A stretch of DNA of 64,000 nt from Lutibacter profundi. Lineage in GTDB: Bacteria > Bacteroidota > Bacteroidia > Flavobacteriales > Flavobacteriaceae. The position numbers and the translations under genes were made by a program. This document shows, in pieces, positions 43,171-53,402 of the stretch. The DNA is taken from the NCBI RefSeq assembly GCF_001543325.1, contig NZ_CP013355.1:2902979-2966978 (forward strand), written 5' to 3'. Below the pieces are notes generated by a model. It was not told the DNA's origin. It searched no databases and was given only the letters and a program-made list of their open reading frames with translations. Each line of letters starts with the position of its first letter. Within the stretch, counting starts at the first letter, position 1.

Positions 43171-45593
43171 ATGAAAAATTTAATAAATAAATTTTTTCCA
43201 TTTGCAGTAGTAATTTTAATTTTTGTTATTGTTTCAGTAGCCTATTTTTCTCCAATTTTGGAAGGAAAAAAGATATTTCAGAATGACATTAAGCAGTTTA
43301 CTGGAATGGCAAAAGAAGTGAATGATTTTAGAAAAGAAAACGGTACAGAACCTTATTGGACAAATGCCGCTTTTGGAGGAATGCCAACATATAATTTAAG
43401 TGCTTTATATCCTAATAATTATATAAAAAAGCTAGATAAATTATTGCGTTTTTTACCTAGACCTGCCGATTATTTGTTTCTCTATTTTTTGAGTTTTTTA
43501 TTCTTTTATTGGTATTAAAAGTTAATTATAAACTGGCGGCATTAGGGGCTTTAGGTTTTGGATTTTCTACATATTATATTATTATTTTGGGAGTAGGACA
43601 CAATGCTAAAGCACATGCAATTGCTTATATGCCAATGGTTTTAGCTGGGGTAATGCTAGTTTTACAACGTAAATATTTATTTGGATTTGTGCTAACTGCA
43701 ATTGCAATGTCTTTAGAAATTAATGCCAGTCATCCACAAATGACTTACTATTTGCTGTTTATGGTATTAATTTTAGGTGTAGTTTATTTAATTGATGCTT
43801 TCAAAGAAAAACAATTGCCTATTTTTTTTAAAAGTATTGCAATTTTAATTGTTGCTGTTGTACTGGCAGTAGGTACTAACGCCACCAGTTTATTGGCAAC
43901 TAAAGAATATGCTTCTCATAGTACACGTGGAAAAAGTGAATTAACTATTGATTTAGACGGTTCAAGTAAAGAGCCTTCAAAAGGACTTGATAAAGAGTAT
44001 ATAACTCAATACAGTTATGGAATTTTAGAAACGTTTAATTTGTTTATCCCTCGTTTTATGGGAGGTGGAAATTATGAAGATGTTGGATTGGAGTCTAATA
44101 TTTATCAGTTTTTAAATGGAAAAACAGATCCACGACGAGTAAAAGAGTTTGCTAAATTTGCTCCAATGTACTGGGGAAAGCAACCCATAGTTGAAGCGCC
44201 AGCATATGTTGGAGCTATTTTTATGTTTTTATTTGTTCTAGGTATTTTCCTTGTGAAAGGAAAGCTAAAAAAATGGCTAGTTGCTGTTGTTATTTTTTCA
44301 ATATTGTTGAGTTGGGGTAAGAATTTTAATATTTTGACCAATTTTTTTATTGATTATATCCCTTTGTATAACAAGTTTAGGGCAGTTTCTTCCATACAAG
44401 TAATAGCCGAATTAGCAATACCTATATTAGGAATATTGGGTTTGAAAGAATTATTTTCAACAACTAATTCTTCTGATATAAAATTGAAAGCATTAAAAAA
44501 TACTTTCTATATTTTAGGAGGTTTAGCCTTAATTTTTACATTATTTGGATCTAGTCTTTTTGCTTTCGAAGGTTTGCGAGATGCTAATTATGATTCAATG
44601 CTACCAGGTTTTTTAGATGCGATTATTGCAGATAGGAAAGACATCTTTTTTAAAGATAGTTTAAGAACGTTAATTCTAATTACGCTATCTGCAAGTATAT
44701 TATGGTTATTCATAAAAGAAAAATTAAATAAAAATACAACAACTGTTATTATTGCTTGCCTTATTTTATTTGATTTAGTTTCTGTAGATAGAAGATATGT
44801 AAATAATGAAGACTTTTTAAGTGCCAAAAAAGTAGATAAACCTTTTGTTGCTTCTGAAATTGATAAAGAAATTTTAAAAGATAAAAGCTATTACAGAGTA
44901 GCTAATTTTATAGTTAGCCCTATGAATGATGGCTCTACATCCTATTTTCATAAATCTATAGGAGGATATCATGCTGCTAAATTAAGAAGATACCAAGAAT
45001 TATACGACTATCAAATTTCGAAAAATAATATTGAAGTATTGAATATGATGAATACTAAATATTTTATTTTTGAAGATGGAAGTGGACGAGAGACACTTCA
45101 ACAAAATCCTGATGCAAACGGAAATGTTTGGTTTGTAAAAAACATAAAGGTAGTTAATAATGCCAATGAAGAAATAAAGGCACTGGATAGTTTAAAAACC
45201 AAAACAGAAGCTGTAATTGATAAACGCTTTGTCAATGAAAATTTTAAAACAAGTTTTCCAAAAGATTCAACAGCTATAATTCAATTAGTAACTTATAAAA
45301 CAAATGAGTTAATATATAAATCAAATGCAAGTACGAATCAATTTGCAGTATTTTCTGAAATCTATTATAAAGATGGATGGAATGCCTATATTGATGGAAA
45401 CCAAACACCATATTATAGAGTTAATTATGTTTTGCGAGGAATGGAAATTCCAAAAGGAAAGCATACCATTGAGTTTAAATTTGAACCTAATGTAATTAAA
45501 AACGGAAATACCATAACGTTAGCTTCGTATGCTTTATTTTTAATCATCTCTTTTGGATGGTTTTTTGTAGATAAAAAAATAAAGAATGTATAG
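43171..45593 (+). pseudogene. YfhO-family membrane protein interrupted by a -1 frameshift
   Basis: Two reading frames together make one YfhO-like protein (about 807 residues). Frame one (43171-43518) ends soon after RPADYLFLYFLSFL; the continuation, LVLKVNYKLAALGALGFGFS, is in the -1 frame to 45593. The switch falls at TTTTTTA (43494-43500). One added T restores LSFFILLLVLKV, as expected for the family. Intact YfhO has about 14 helices and a periplasmic C-terminal domain (here KDGWNAYIDGNQTPYYRVNYV...) and is linked to glycosylation of envelope polymers. The rest shows no stop or decay, so sequence error, recent mutation or programmed frameshifting are all possible. The end overlaps the methyltransferase gene by 8 bases. 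Confidence 0.85.
43494..43500 (+). other. Slippery heptamer T TTT TTA at the YfhO frameshift
   Basis: In the upstream frame the codons read AGT TTT TTA, so the heptamer is in the exact X XXY YYZ register of programmed -1 frameshifting (the same heptamer as HIV-1 gag-pol). After slippage the next codon is ATT at 43500 and the frame stays open to 45593. No strong downstream stem-loop or upstream Shine-Dalgarno was found, which weakens the programmed interpretation. Confidence 0.5.
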
Positions 45594-46101
45594 TAAAATA
45601 CCAATTAAACGTTATGCGCATACGCTAAAATTTTTACAAGAGGTTTTACCAGCACCTGCTACAATTTTAGATTTAGGAGTGCGTAATCCATTTTCTGAAA
45701 TTATGGAGGAAAATGGCTATACTGTTTTTAATACTGAAGGAGAAGATTTAGATGAATTACCTGAAGTGGTTAAAAAATACAATGTTGATGCCGTTACAGC
45801 TTTTGAAATTTTTGAGCATTTAGTTGCCCCATTTAATGTTTTAAGAACTATTGAAACTTCAAAAATTATTACAACAGTTCCGTTAAATTTATGGTTTGCT
45901 AAAGCATACAGAAGTAAAACTGATATGCGAGATAGGCATTATCATGAATTTGAAGACTGGCAGTTTGATTGGTTGCTTGAAAAATCTGGATGGACTATAA
46001 AGAAAAAGGAAAAATGGACGAGCCCCATTAATAAAATTGGTTTTAGACCTATTTTAAGAAAATTTACACCACGTTACTACGCAGTTTATGCTGAAAAATA
46101 A
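45586..46101 (+). CDS. Class I SAM-dependent methyltransferase (short form)
   Basis: A 171-residue protein with a partial Rossmann methyltransferase core: ATILDLGVRNPFSE (motif I), NTEGEDLDELP (motif II acidic) and NVDAVTAFEIFEHLVAPFNVL (motif IV). HYHEFEDWQFDWLLEKSGW is typical of type-11 methyltransferases in polysaccharide loci. The acceptor is probably a sugar or lipid in glycan assembly, by context only. It overlaps the YfhO gene by 8 bases and is 5 bases before the first glycosyltransferase gene. Confidence 0.8.
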   Translation: MYSKIPIKRYAHTLKFLQEVLPAPATILDLGVRNPFSEIMEENGYTVFNTEGEDLDELPEVVKKYNVDAVTAFEIFEHLVAPFNVLRTIETSKIITTVPLNLWFAKAYRSKTDMRDRHYHEFEDWQFDWLLEKSGWTIKKKEKWTSPINKIGFRPILRKFTPRYYAVYAEK

Positions 46102-46106
46102 TTGAT

Positions 46107-47297
46107 ATGCGAATTGGAATGATTTTAGACAAAACTTTTCCACCCGATCCACGGGTTGAAAATGAAGCTATTTCATTAATTAAAAACGGTCATGAAGTTT
46201 TTCTTTTTTGTTTGAAATATGAGAACGAATTAAAGAATGAAAATATTCAAGGCATTCAAGTAAAAAGATATAAATCAAATAAGCTAATTTATAAATTATC
46301 AGCTTTGGTGTATACATTTCCTTTTTACACCCAAATTATGGCACAAAAAATTAGGGATTTTTGTATTACAAATAAAATTGAAGTCATTCATATTCATGAT
46401 ATTCAAATTGCTGGAGCTGCTTTTAAAGTAAATAAAAAGTTAAACTTAAAAGTAGTATTAGATTTGCATGAAAATAGACCTGAAATTATGAAGTTTTATC
46501 CTCATCTAAAATCTTTTTTTGGGAAACTATTAATCTCTTTAAAAAAATGGAAACAGAAAGAGGAGATATTTATAAAAAAAGCAACAACTTTGATTGTGGT
46601 AACTCAAGAATCTAAAAATGAGATTGTGAATAGAGTAGGGAAAGACTCAAAAGATATAGTTGTTGTACCAAACACAGTTCATAAAAATTATTATAAAAAA
46701 GCAATACTAAAGCAGGGAATAATTGACAAATACAAAGATAATTTTGTATTGTTATATATAGGAGACACGGGTTTAAGAAGAGGATTGCAAACGGTTATTA
46801 AAAGTGTTTCTGTATTAAAAGAAACCATTAAAAATTTAAAATTAGTAATTGTAGGTAGTAACACATCAGATATAATTTTAAAAAAACAAGTTAAGATATT
46901 AAATATTCAAAATTTTGTTGATTTTGAGGGGTGGCAAAATGAAAATTTATTGCCTTCATACATTGTAGCAAGTTCAATTTGTATCTCTCCTTTACATAGA
47001 AATTTACATCATGATACTACGTATGCAAATAAACTTTCTCAGTATATGAGTGTTGGTAAACCATTGTTAGTTAGTAATGCTACAGCGCAGGCAAATTTAA
47101 TAGAAAAAGCAAAATCGGGCTTAATTCATAGAGAACAAGATTCAGAAGATTTTACTATGAAGGTTCTGCAATTGTACACAGATGAAAAATTAAGAGATAA
47201 TTTAGGTAGTAATGGGAATCAATTTATAGCAAATGACTTTTGTTGGGAGAAAACTTCTGAAAAATTAATAGATTTATATGCTAATTTTAACTTATGA
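46107..47297 (+). CDS. GT4-family glycosyltransferase (first)
   Basis: A 396-residue GT-B enzyme. The N-terminal acceptor domain begins MRIGMILDKTFPPDPRVENEA; VIHIHDIQIAGAA and VLDLHENRPEIM follow. The C-terminal donor domain has LLYIGDTGLRRGLQTVI, GWQNENLLPSYIVASSICISPL and the E-containing YMSVGKPLLVSNATAQANLIE. It moves a nucleotide-sugar residue to a growing glycan, at the cytoplasmic face. It overlaps the next gene by 4 bases (ATGA). Confidence 0.88.
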   Translation: MRIGMILDKTFPPDPRVENEAISLIKNGHEVFLFCLKYENELKNENIQGIQVKRYKSNKLIYKLSALVYTFPFYTQIMAQKIRDFCITNKIEVIHIHDIQIAGAAFKVNKKLNLKVVLDLHENRPEIMKFYPHLKSFFGKLLISLKKWKQKEEIFIKKATTLIVVTQESKNEIVNRVGKDSKDIVVVPNTVHKNYYKKAILKQGIIDKYKDNFVLLYIGDTGLRRGLQTVIKSVSVLKETIKNLKLVIVGSNTSDIILKKQVKILNIQNFVDFEGWQNENLLPSYIVASSICISPLHRNLHHDTTYANKLSQYMSVGKPLLVSNATAQANLIEKAKSGLIHREQDSEDFTMKVLQLYTDEKLRDNLGSNGNQFIANDFCWEKTSEKLIDLYANFNL

Positions 47298-48571
47298 AAA
47301 AAGCACTCATTATAACGTATTATTGGCCTCCTGCAGGAGGTTCTGGAGTGCAACGTTGGTTGAAGTTTGTAAAGTATTTTAGAGATTTTGGTGTTGAACC
47401 TGTTATTTTTACTGTTGAAAAACCTCATTATCCAATTCTAGATAAATCATTAGAAAAGGAAATCCCTAAAGGAATTGAAATTTTAAAACAACCTATTTGG
47501 GAACCAAATAATGTGTTACCTTTCTTTCTAAAAAACAATAATGAAACTTCAGGATTTCTAAATCCAAATCCCACGTTTATTGGGAGGATATTACAAAATA
47601 TTAGAGCTAATTATTTTATTCCTGATGCTCGTAAATTTTGGGTGAGGCCTTCTGTTAAATATTTAAAAAATTATTTGTTTAAAAATAAAATTGATGTAAT
47701 TATTACAACTGGTCCACCGCATAGTGTACATTTAATTGGCTTAAAGTTAAAGCAAAAATTAAATGTAAAATGGATAGCAGATTTTAGAGATCCTTGGACT
47801 GAAATTGATTATTTTCATCAACTTCCTTTAACAAAAAAATCAATAGAAACACATAAATATTTAGAGAGAAATGTATTAAATAGTGCTGATGCTGTTCTAG
47901 TTGTTGGTAATACAATGAAAAAAAATTACAGTAAGTTTAATAAAAATGTAATTACTGTGACCAATGGATTTGATAGTGAAATTATAAAGAAAAAGGTTGA
48001 TTTAGATTCAAAATTTACGGTAACACACGTTGGTTTAATGAATGCAGATAGAAACCCTCAAATATTATGGAAAGTTTTAGCTGAAATTAGTAATGAAAAT
48101 ATAGACTTTGCTAAAGATTTTGAATTAAAATTAATAGGAAAAATTGCTCCGGATATTAGAAAAGATATTTTAGCGAATAATTTGGGTGCTAATGTTCATA
48201 TAATTGATTACATTCCTCACAATAAGGTAATTGAATTTCAAATAAAATCACAATTATTATTGTTGGTTGTTAATAATGTGTCAAGTGCCAAGGCTATTAT
48301 TACAGGTAAAGTATTTGAATATTTAATGGCTAAACGTCCAATTTTGGCAATAGCACCAATTAATGGAGATTTAGCAGAGATAATAAATAGAACAAATTCA
48401 GGTTTTGTGATTGATTTTTATGATAAAGATTTATTGAAGAAAACTATCTTAAATTTATATTTAAAATTTAAGCAAAATAATTTAGAAATTAACTCTAAAA
48501 ATATTGATAAGTTTCATAGAAAGAAATTGACTGAGAAAGTTTCTAAAATAATATATAGTATTACTAAATGA
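47294..48571 (+). CDS. GT4-like glycosyltransferase (second)
   Basis: A 425-residue GT-B protein starting MKKALIITYYWPPAGGSGVQ, the classic N-terminus of a group of GT4-like enzymes in Bacteroidetes exopolysaccharide loci. Other blocks are KWIADFRDPWTEIDYFHQ, VTNGFD and TGKVFEYLMAKRPILAIAP in the donor domain. It overlaps neighbours on both sides by 4 bases, so the four genes from 46107 are probably translated in step. Donor and acceptor sugars unknown. Confidence 0.87.
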   Translation: MKKALIITYYWPPAGGSGVQRWLKFVKYFRDFGVEPVIFTVEKPHYPILDKSLEKEIPKGIEILKQPIWEPNNVLPFFLKNNNETSGFLNPNPTFIGRILQNIRANYFIPDARKFWVRPSVKYLKNYLFKNKIDVIITTGPPHSVHLIGLKLKQKLNVKWIADFRDPWTEIDYFHQLPLTKKSIETHKYLERNVLNSADAVLVVGNTMKKNYSKFNKNVITVTNGFDSEIIKKKVDLDSKFTVTHVGLMNADRNPQILWKVLAEISNENIDFAKDFELKLIGKIAPDIRKDILANNLGANVHIIDYIPHNKVIEFQIKSQLLLLVVNNVSSAKAIITGKVFEYLMAKRPILAIAPINGDLAEIINRTNSGFVIDFYDKDLLKKTILNLYLKFKQNNLEINSKNIDKFHRKKLTEKVSKIIYSITK

Positions 48572-49647
48572 AAAAAGTTGTAACCATATTAGGAGCTAGA
48601 CCGCAGTTTGTAAAAGCAGCAGTTTTAAGTAGAGTAATTTCCAAACATAATTTTATTGAAGAAGTTATTGTACATACAGGCCAGCATTACGATGTTAATA
48701 TGAGTGCTATTTTTTTTAATGAGATGGAAATCCCTACACCAAAATATAACCTAGAAATTAATGGGTTAAGCCATGGTGCTATGACAGGGCAAATGTTAGA
48801 AAAAATTGAAGAAGTATTGAAAAAAGAGAAACCTGAAGCAGTTTTGATTTACGGTGATACAAATTCCACATTAGCGGGGGCGTTAGCTGCTAAAAAGATG
48901 AATATTAAAGTTATTCATGTAGAGGCTGGGTTACGTTCCTTTAATATGAAAATGCCCGAAGAAATAAATAGAATTTTAACAGATAGAATTTCAGATTTAC
49001 TTCTTTGTCCAACAAGCATGGCTATTGAAAACCTGCAAAAAGAGGGATTTGAAAATTTTGACACTAAAATAGTAAAATGTGGAGATATTATGAAAGATGC
49101 TGTAACATTTTACGGTAAAATTTCTAAGCAAAAATCATCAATAATTTCAAATTTACAATTGAAAGCAAATAATTTTGTTTTAGCCACAATTCATCGTCAA
49201 GAAAATACCAATTCTATAGAGAATTTAAAAGCTATTTTTAAAGGTTTAGAAACTATAAGTAAGCAAAAGCAAGTAGTAATGCCATTACATCCAAGAACAA
49301 AAGCTATTTTAGATGCTTATAACCTAAAATATAATATTACTACAATTGCCCCCGTTGGTTATTTTGATATGCTAGAATTACTAAAAAATTGCAACTTGGT
49401 AATTACGGATAGTGGCGGACTTCAAAAAGAGGCATTTTTTAATAACAAACATTGTATAATTGCTAGGGAAGAAACAGAATGGGTTGAATTAGTTTCAAAT
49501 GGATTTGCTAAAATTGTGGGTAATAATACAAACAAAATGATTTCAGCATTTCAAAATTTTCAACATTTTTCTACCAATTTTGATATGGAATTATATGGGA
49601 ATGAAGTAGGTGAAAAGATTTATACTGAAATACTTAATTTAATATAA
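48568..49647 (+). CDS. wecB: Non-hydrolysing UDP-N-acetylglucosamine 2-epimerase
   Basis: A 359-residue enzyme with the family landmarks: GARPQFVKAAVLSR at the N-terminus, HTGQHYDVNMS, IYGDTNSTLAGALAA, HVEAGLRSFNMKMPEEINR and ITDSGGLQKEAFF. It interconverts UDP-GlcNAc and UDP-ManNAc, supplying ManNAc-type residues to the glycan. No UDP-ManNAc dehydrogenase is in the window. Alternative: the closely related bacillosamine-type hydrolysing epimerase, less likely from the motifs. Confidence 0.92.
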   Translation: MKKVVTILGARPQFVKAAVLSRVISKHNFIEEVIVHTGQHYDVNMSAIFFNEMEIPTPKYNLEINGLSHGAMTGQMLEKIEEVLKKEKPEAVLIYGDTNSTLAGALAAKKMNIKVIHVEAGLRSFNMKMPEEINRILTDRISDLLLCPTSMAIENLQKEGFENFDTKIVKCGDIMKDAVTFYGKISKQKSSIISNLQLKANNFVLATIHRQENTNSIENLKAIFKGLETISKQKQVVMPLHPRTKAILDAYNLKYNITTIAPVGYFDMLELLKNCNLVITDSGGLQKEAFFNNKHCIIAREETEWVELVSNGFAKIVGNNTNKMISAFQNFQHFSTNFDMELYGNEVGEKIYTEILNLI

Positions 49648-51107
49648 TGGGTATTGTTTTAAAACAATCTTTTGTTAATACAGCTATCCTATTTTTAGGT
49701 TTTGTAATAGGAGGTGTTAACGTATTGTTTTTATACACACATTTTTTACAGGAAAACTATTTTGGATTAATTACTTTTTTATTATCAACAGCAAATATAA
49801 TTTTACCGTTACTTGTTTTTGGTATGCAACATACGGTAATAAAATATTATTCTTCATATAAAACTAAAATAGAAAAAGATAGCTTTTTAATAACTACACT
49901 TTTAATTCCACTTATTGTAATTATTCCTTTTGGACTTGTAGGTACGTATTTTTATGAAACTATTTCAAATTGGCTTTCGGTAGAAAATCCTTTTATAAAA
50001 AAATATACAGGCCTTATTTTTATAATCGCCATTTTTATGGGCTATTTTGAAGTTTTTTATTCGTGGACTAAAGTTCAATTTAACTCTATTTTTGGGAATT
50101 TTATAAAAGAAATATTTGCACGTGTTTGTGTTTCATTGCTATTAGTGGCAGTTTATATTGGTTGGCTCACAAACGAACAGTTTATTTATGCAGTTGTTGT
50201 TGTTTATGGTATAAGAACTTTAATAATGAAGATTTATGCACTTTATATTTATAAACCAAAACTAATTTTTAAATTCCCATCAAATATTAAAAAGATAATT
50301 AATTTTTCATTGTATATTATTGTAGCAGGTTCAGCAGCAGGAATTTTATTAGAAATAGATAAATTTATGATTCCTCAAATGGAGCAAATAGCACAAGTTG
50401 CCTATTATTCAGTAGGTATATATATAGCGAGTGTTATAGCAATTCCAACAAGAGCAATGCAACAAATTACAAGTCCTATTACAGCCAAATACATGAATGA
50501 ACATAATTTAGTAGAGGTAGAGAAACTATACAAGAAAACTTCTATAAATTTATTGGTAATTGGCGGATTGTTTTTTTTATTAATCAATTTAAATATTACG
50601 GATTTATACCAAATAATTGATAAGCCACAGTTTACTAAAGGAATATGGATTGTGTTAATTATCTCTATAGCTAAACTAATGGAGTTGGCTTTAGGTATAG
50701 GAAATGCAATTTTGGTAAATTCTAAATACTATAAAATATTTTTCTATTTATCATTGGCTATGGCAATAAGTGTAATTATTTTAAATAAATGGCTAATTAA
50801 TGCAATAGGTATTAATGGAGCTGCACTGGCTACTTTAATAGTTGTAATTGTGTATAGTATTTATAAAATTGTTTATATTAAATCAAAATTAAGAATTCAG
50901 CCTTTTAGTCTAGAAACAATCAAATTATTATTGATAATTTTTGGTATGTTTGCTTTGTTTTATTTTTGGAATTTTAGTTTTAATCCTTTAATAAATATTG
51001 CTTTAAAATCTTTAATTGTTGTTGTTTTATATTTGATACTTGTTAAAAAAACTAATATTTCAAAAGATATTAATGATTTGATATCTAGGTATTTATTTGT
51101 GAAGTAA
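49647..51107 (+). CDS. Polysaccharide flippase (Wzx/MATE-like)
   Basis: A 486-residue membrane protein with about 14 helices. The N-terminus (TAILFLGFVIGGVNVLFLY) and the conserved middle region SLYIIVAGSAAGILLEIDKFMI match oligosaccharide flippases. It should flip lipid-linked repeat units across the inner membrane, the last cytoplasmic step of the locus. The start codon overlaps the epimerase stop by one base. No Wzy polymerase is recognisable within the window, so polymerisation, if any, is elsewhere. Confidence 0.88.
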   Translation: MGIVLKQSFVNTAILFLGFVIGGVNVLFLYTHFLQENYFGLITFLLSTANIILPLLVFGMQHTVIKYYSSYKTKIEKDSFLITTLLIPLIVIIPFGLVGTYFYETISNWLSVENPFIKKYTGLIFIIAIFMGYFEVFYSWTKVQFNSIFGNFIKEIFARVCVSLLLVAVYIGWLTNEQFIYAVVVVYGIRTLIMKIYALYIYKPKLIFKFPSNIKKIINFSLYIIVAGSAAGILLEIDKFMIPQMEQIAQVAYYSVGIYIASVIAIPTRAMQQITSPITAKYMNEHNLVEVEKLYKKTSINLLVIGGLFFLLINLNITDLYQIIDKPQFTKGIWIVLIISIAKLMELALGIGNAILVNSKYYKIFFYLSLAMAISVIILNKWLINAIGINGAALATLIVVIVYSIYKIVYIKSKLRIQPFSLETIKLLLIIFGMFALFYFWNFSFNPLINIALKSLIVVVLYLILVKKTNISKDINDLISRYLFVK

Positions 51108-51205
51108 AAAATAAAAAAAGCTGTTTTAGGAGTTTGTATTAAAATTTATAGAAATAAAAAATAGTTACCAAAACTAAAAGTATTTTAATTTTAAATAATG
51201 TTTAC

Positions 51206-51820
51206 ATGGTATATTTAACGCACCTCTTTTATGGAATAATTATGGCATATTTTGGATTAATTTCACCAGGAATGCTTAATATGACTGCTTTAAAAACAAG
51301 GATAGATGTTGGGAAAACAGCAAGTATTAAGTATGCTTTTGGAGCAGCAATTGTGGTATTAATTCAAGCAGGAATAGCATTGCTTTTTGCAGATTACTTT
51401 ATTAAAAATCCTAAAGTTATAGAAGTTTTAAAAACTGTTGGAGTATTTGTGTTTTTTGCTTTGGCAGTTTTTTTCTTCTATCTTTCTAGAAAAAAAATTG
51501 CTACAAAAGCTAAAAGCGGAACAGGTAATTTTTTTATAAAAGGTATGGCAATGTCAGCCGTTAATATGTTAGCTATTCCTTTTTATTTAGGAATAAGTAT
51601 TTATTTAGCTTCAGAAAATAAAATTATTGTAGCACAACCTTATATTTTAATATTTGTTTTAGGAGCATCTATAGGTTCATTCTTACTATTTTTCACATAT
51701 ATATCTTTTGCAAAAATTATTATTAAGAAAATATCATTTATTGCGACTAACATAAACGGTATCTTAAGTTTGTTATTTTTAATATTAGGAATTTTAACAT
51801 TGATTAAGTTATTGCCTTAA
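51206..51820 (+). CDS. LysE-family transporter
   Basis: A 204-residue protein with six hydrophobic helices. The N-terminal GIIMAYFGLISPGMLNMTALKTRIDVGKT matches the LysE/RhtB exporter signature (SPGxxxx). It probably exports amino acids or related small molecules. It starts 98 bases after the flippase gene and 40 bases before the DinB gene; no exact promoter box was found. Confidence 0.82.
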   Translation: MVYLTHLFYGIIMAYFGLISPGMLNMTALKTRIDVGKTASIKYAFGAAIVVLIQAGIALLFADYFIKNPKVIEVLKTVGVFVFFALAVFFFYLSRKKIATKAKSGTGNFFIKGMAMSAVNMLAIPFYLGISIYLASENKIIVAQPYILIFVLGASIGSFLLFFTYISFAKIIIKKISFIATNINGILSLLFLILGILTLIKLLP

Positions 51821-51860
51821 ATTATTTTTATATTTACATAACCAAACAATTATTTTTAAT

Positions 51861-52355
51861 ATGATTTTAGCTATTGAGAAAAATTTACATAGAGGTACTC
51901 AACTTTTAAACAATATTTCTGATGATGAATACAGTAATACAACAATAGCTCCATATTACTCTAGTATAGGAAGTCATATGAGACATATTCTAGATGTTTT
52001 TGATTGTATTTTTGAAGGGTTGAATGAAGGAAATATTAACCTTGTAAATAGAAAACGTAATGAATTAGCTGAAAATTACACCAAAGAAGGACTTGCCTAT
52101 TTTGACGAAATTCTAAAAAAGTTAGATACTTTAAGAACTAAAGATTTTAATAAAATTGTTAAAGTAACAGATAATTTGGGTTTAGGTTTAATTACGGCAA
52201 ATTATACGTTGGCAGCCATCTTAATTCAAGCACATAGTCATGCTATTCATCATTTTGCAAGTGTTGGTTATGTTATATCTCAATTAGGAATTAGTTTACC
52301 TGATGAAGATTTTGGTTTTAACCCAACAACACCACGTAATACAATAGTTAAGTAG
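51861..52355 (+). CDS. DinB-family four-helix metalloprotein
   Basis: A 164-residue helical protein with three probable metal-binding histidines: HMRHILDVFDCIFEGL in helix 2 and AHSHAIHHFASVGY in helix 4, the usual DinB/YfiT layout. Family members are thiol-dependent enzymes (bacillithiol or mycothiol transferases) or damage-inducible proteins; the substrate here is unknown. It overlaps the convergent ATP-grasp gene by 8 bases. Confidence 0.85.
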   Translation: MILAIEKNLHRGTQLLNNISDDEYSNTTIAPYYSSIGSHMRHILDVFDCIFEGLNEGNINLVNRKRNELAENYTKEGLAYFDEILKKLDTLRTKDFNKIVKVTDNLGLGLITANYTLAAILIQAHSHAIHHFASVGYVISQLGISLPDEDFGFNPTTPRNTIVK

Positions 52356-53400
52356 TGTTTAACTTTTTAATTTTTTTAAGATATTTTTTATAGCTAAAAT
52401 AGAGTTTAATGAAATAGTTTAAGTTTGTAAAATTGGCCTTATTTAATTTTTTATTAAGAACACCAATTTTATAAATTATTTCCCAATGATTTTTAATTGT
52501 TTTTAGAGCATCTAAGTAGTTTCCTTTATTTGGATCATAAATATGTGTGGGCTCAGAAATTATGCCATTAATTTCTATAATTTTAAAATTTTCACCTCTT
52601 AATAATTCATCAAAATTATGATATTTAATATCAACCCTACCATAATACCAACCTTTTATATTTTTGTTTAATTTATCTAAAACTGCTGTTAATTCTTTGC
52701 TTATTAAGTGATTTCCATTTATAAACTGAGTACCTTTTGAATGATTTCCAATTATATTTAAAATAATTTCTTCATTTTCTGAAGGAATCTCATGTAATTT
52801 ATCGTTGTTTAATTCAGTAATTAATTTACTATAAATTTTTGCCCTTTTGTCGTTTTTAATAAGTTCTAAAAGAGTTGATTTTCCATCTCCATTAACAGTT
52901 AAATATTTTTTTAGAGTAATTGAAGTTATAGTTCCTTTTTTTTCTCCTGGAATTCTGTAATAAAAAATGCCGCATTCTTTTTTAAGATTAATAAGTTCTT
53001 GAACTATTAAATTGATAGCGTTGTATTTGTGTAGATATTGTGAAAGTTCTTCTTCTGAATTAATTTTCTTAACTAATAAACCTCTAAAACCAATATCGGG
53101 TTTAATTATCAAAGGAAATGTAATCTTTTGAGATGAAATATTTGATAAAATGGCATCTATTTTCATCCCTTTTTTAACCAAAATTGTTTTTGGACTGTAT
53201 TTTTCAGGAACTAATAAAACAGTATCATATTTTGATTCCAATCCGTTACCAGATCCTTCGATTGCAGGATTCACTGCTGAAAAAAAACCAAAACTTCTAG
53301 ATTTTATTGCTAGGTACAAAGCATAAGGAACTACTGGGATATAGAACATATAAGAAGGCCAATATTCCCAGTTTGTAATTTTTTTTAAGCTAAAAAACAT
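52348..53400 (-). CDS. ATP-grasp-fold protein, D-Ala-D-Ala ligase-like
   Basis: A 350-residue protein that starts near a short hydrophobic stretch (YWPSYMFYIPVVPYALYLAI). It contains an ATP-grasp core: FPLIIKPDIGFRGLLVKKI (ATP lysine), VQELINLKKECGIFYYR (hinge), and GRVDIKYHNFDE with FKIIEINGIISEP, the E-N metal-binding end. These proteins join a carboxylate to an amine or thiol using ATP. The substrate is unknown. It follows the DUF6095 gene by 2 bases, an operon of two. Confidence 0.8.
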   Translation of the reverse strand: MFFSLKKITNWEYWPSYMFYIPVVPYALYLAIKSRSFGFFSAVNPAIEGSGNGLESKYDTVLLVPEKYSPKTILVKKGMKIDAILSNISSQKITFPLIIKPDIGFRGLLVKKINSEEELSQYLHKYNAINLIVQELINLKKECGIFYYRIPGEKKGTITSITLKKYLTVNGDGKSTLLELIKNDKRAKIYSKLITELNNDKLHEIPSENEEIILNIIGNHSKGTQFINGNHLISKELTAVLDKLNKNIKGWYYGRVDIKYHNFDELLRGENFKIIEINGIISEPTHIYDPNKGNYLDALKTIKNHWEIIYKIGVLNKKLNKANFTNLNYFIKLYFSYKKYLKKIKKLNTT

Positions 53401-53402
53401 AG

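Noticed and set aside
43921..43940. ACACGTGG inside the YfhO gene as a possible parS site for ParB
   Set aside because: Only the central CACGTG resembles the TGTTTCACGTGAAACA consensus; the flanks do not match, and it lies within a coding region far from parAB.
42905..51107. Complete Wzy-dependent capsule locus
   Set aside because: There is a flippase, two glycosyltransferases and an epimerase, but no recognisable Wzy polymerase, Wza/Wzc export genes or initiating transferase in the window.
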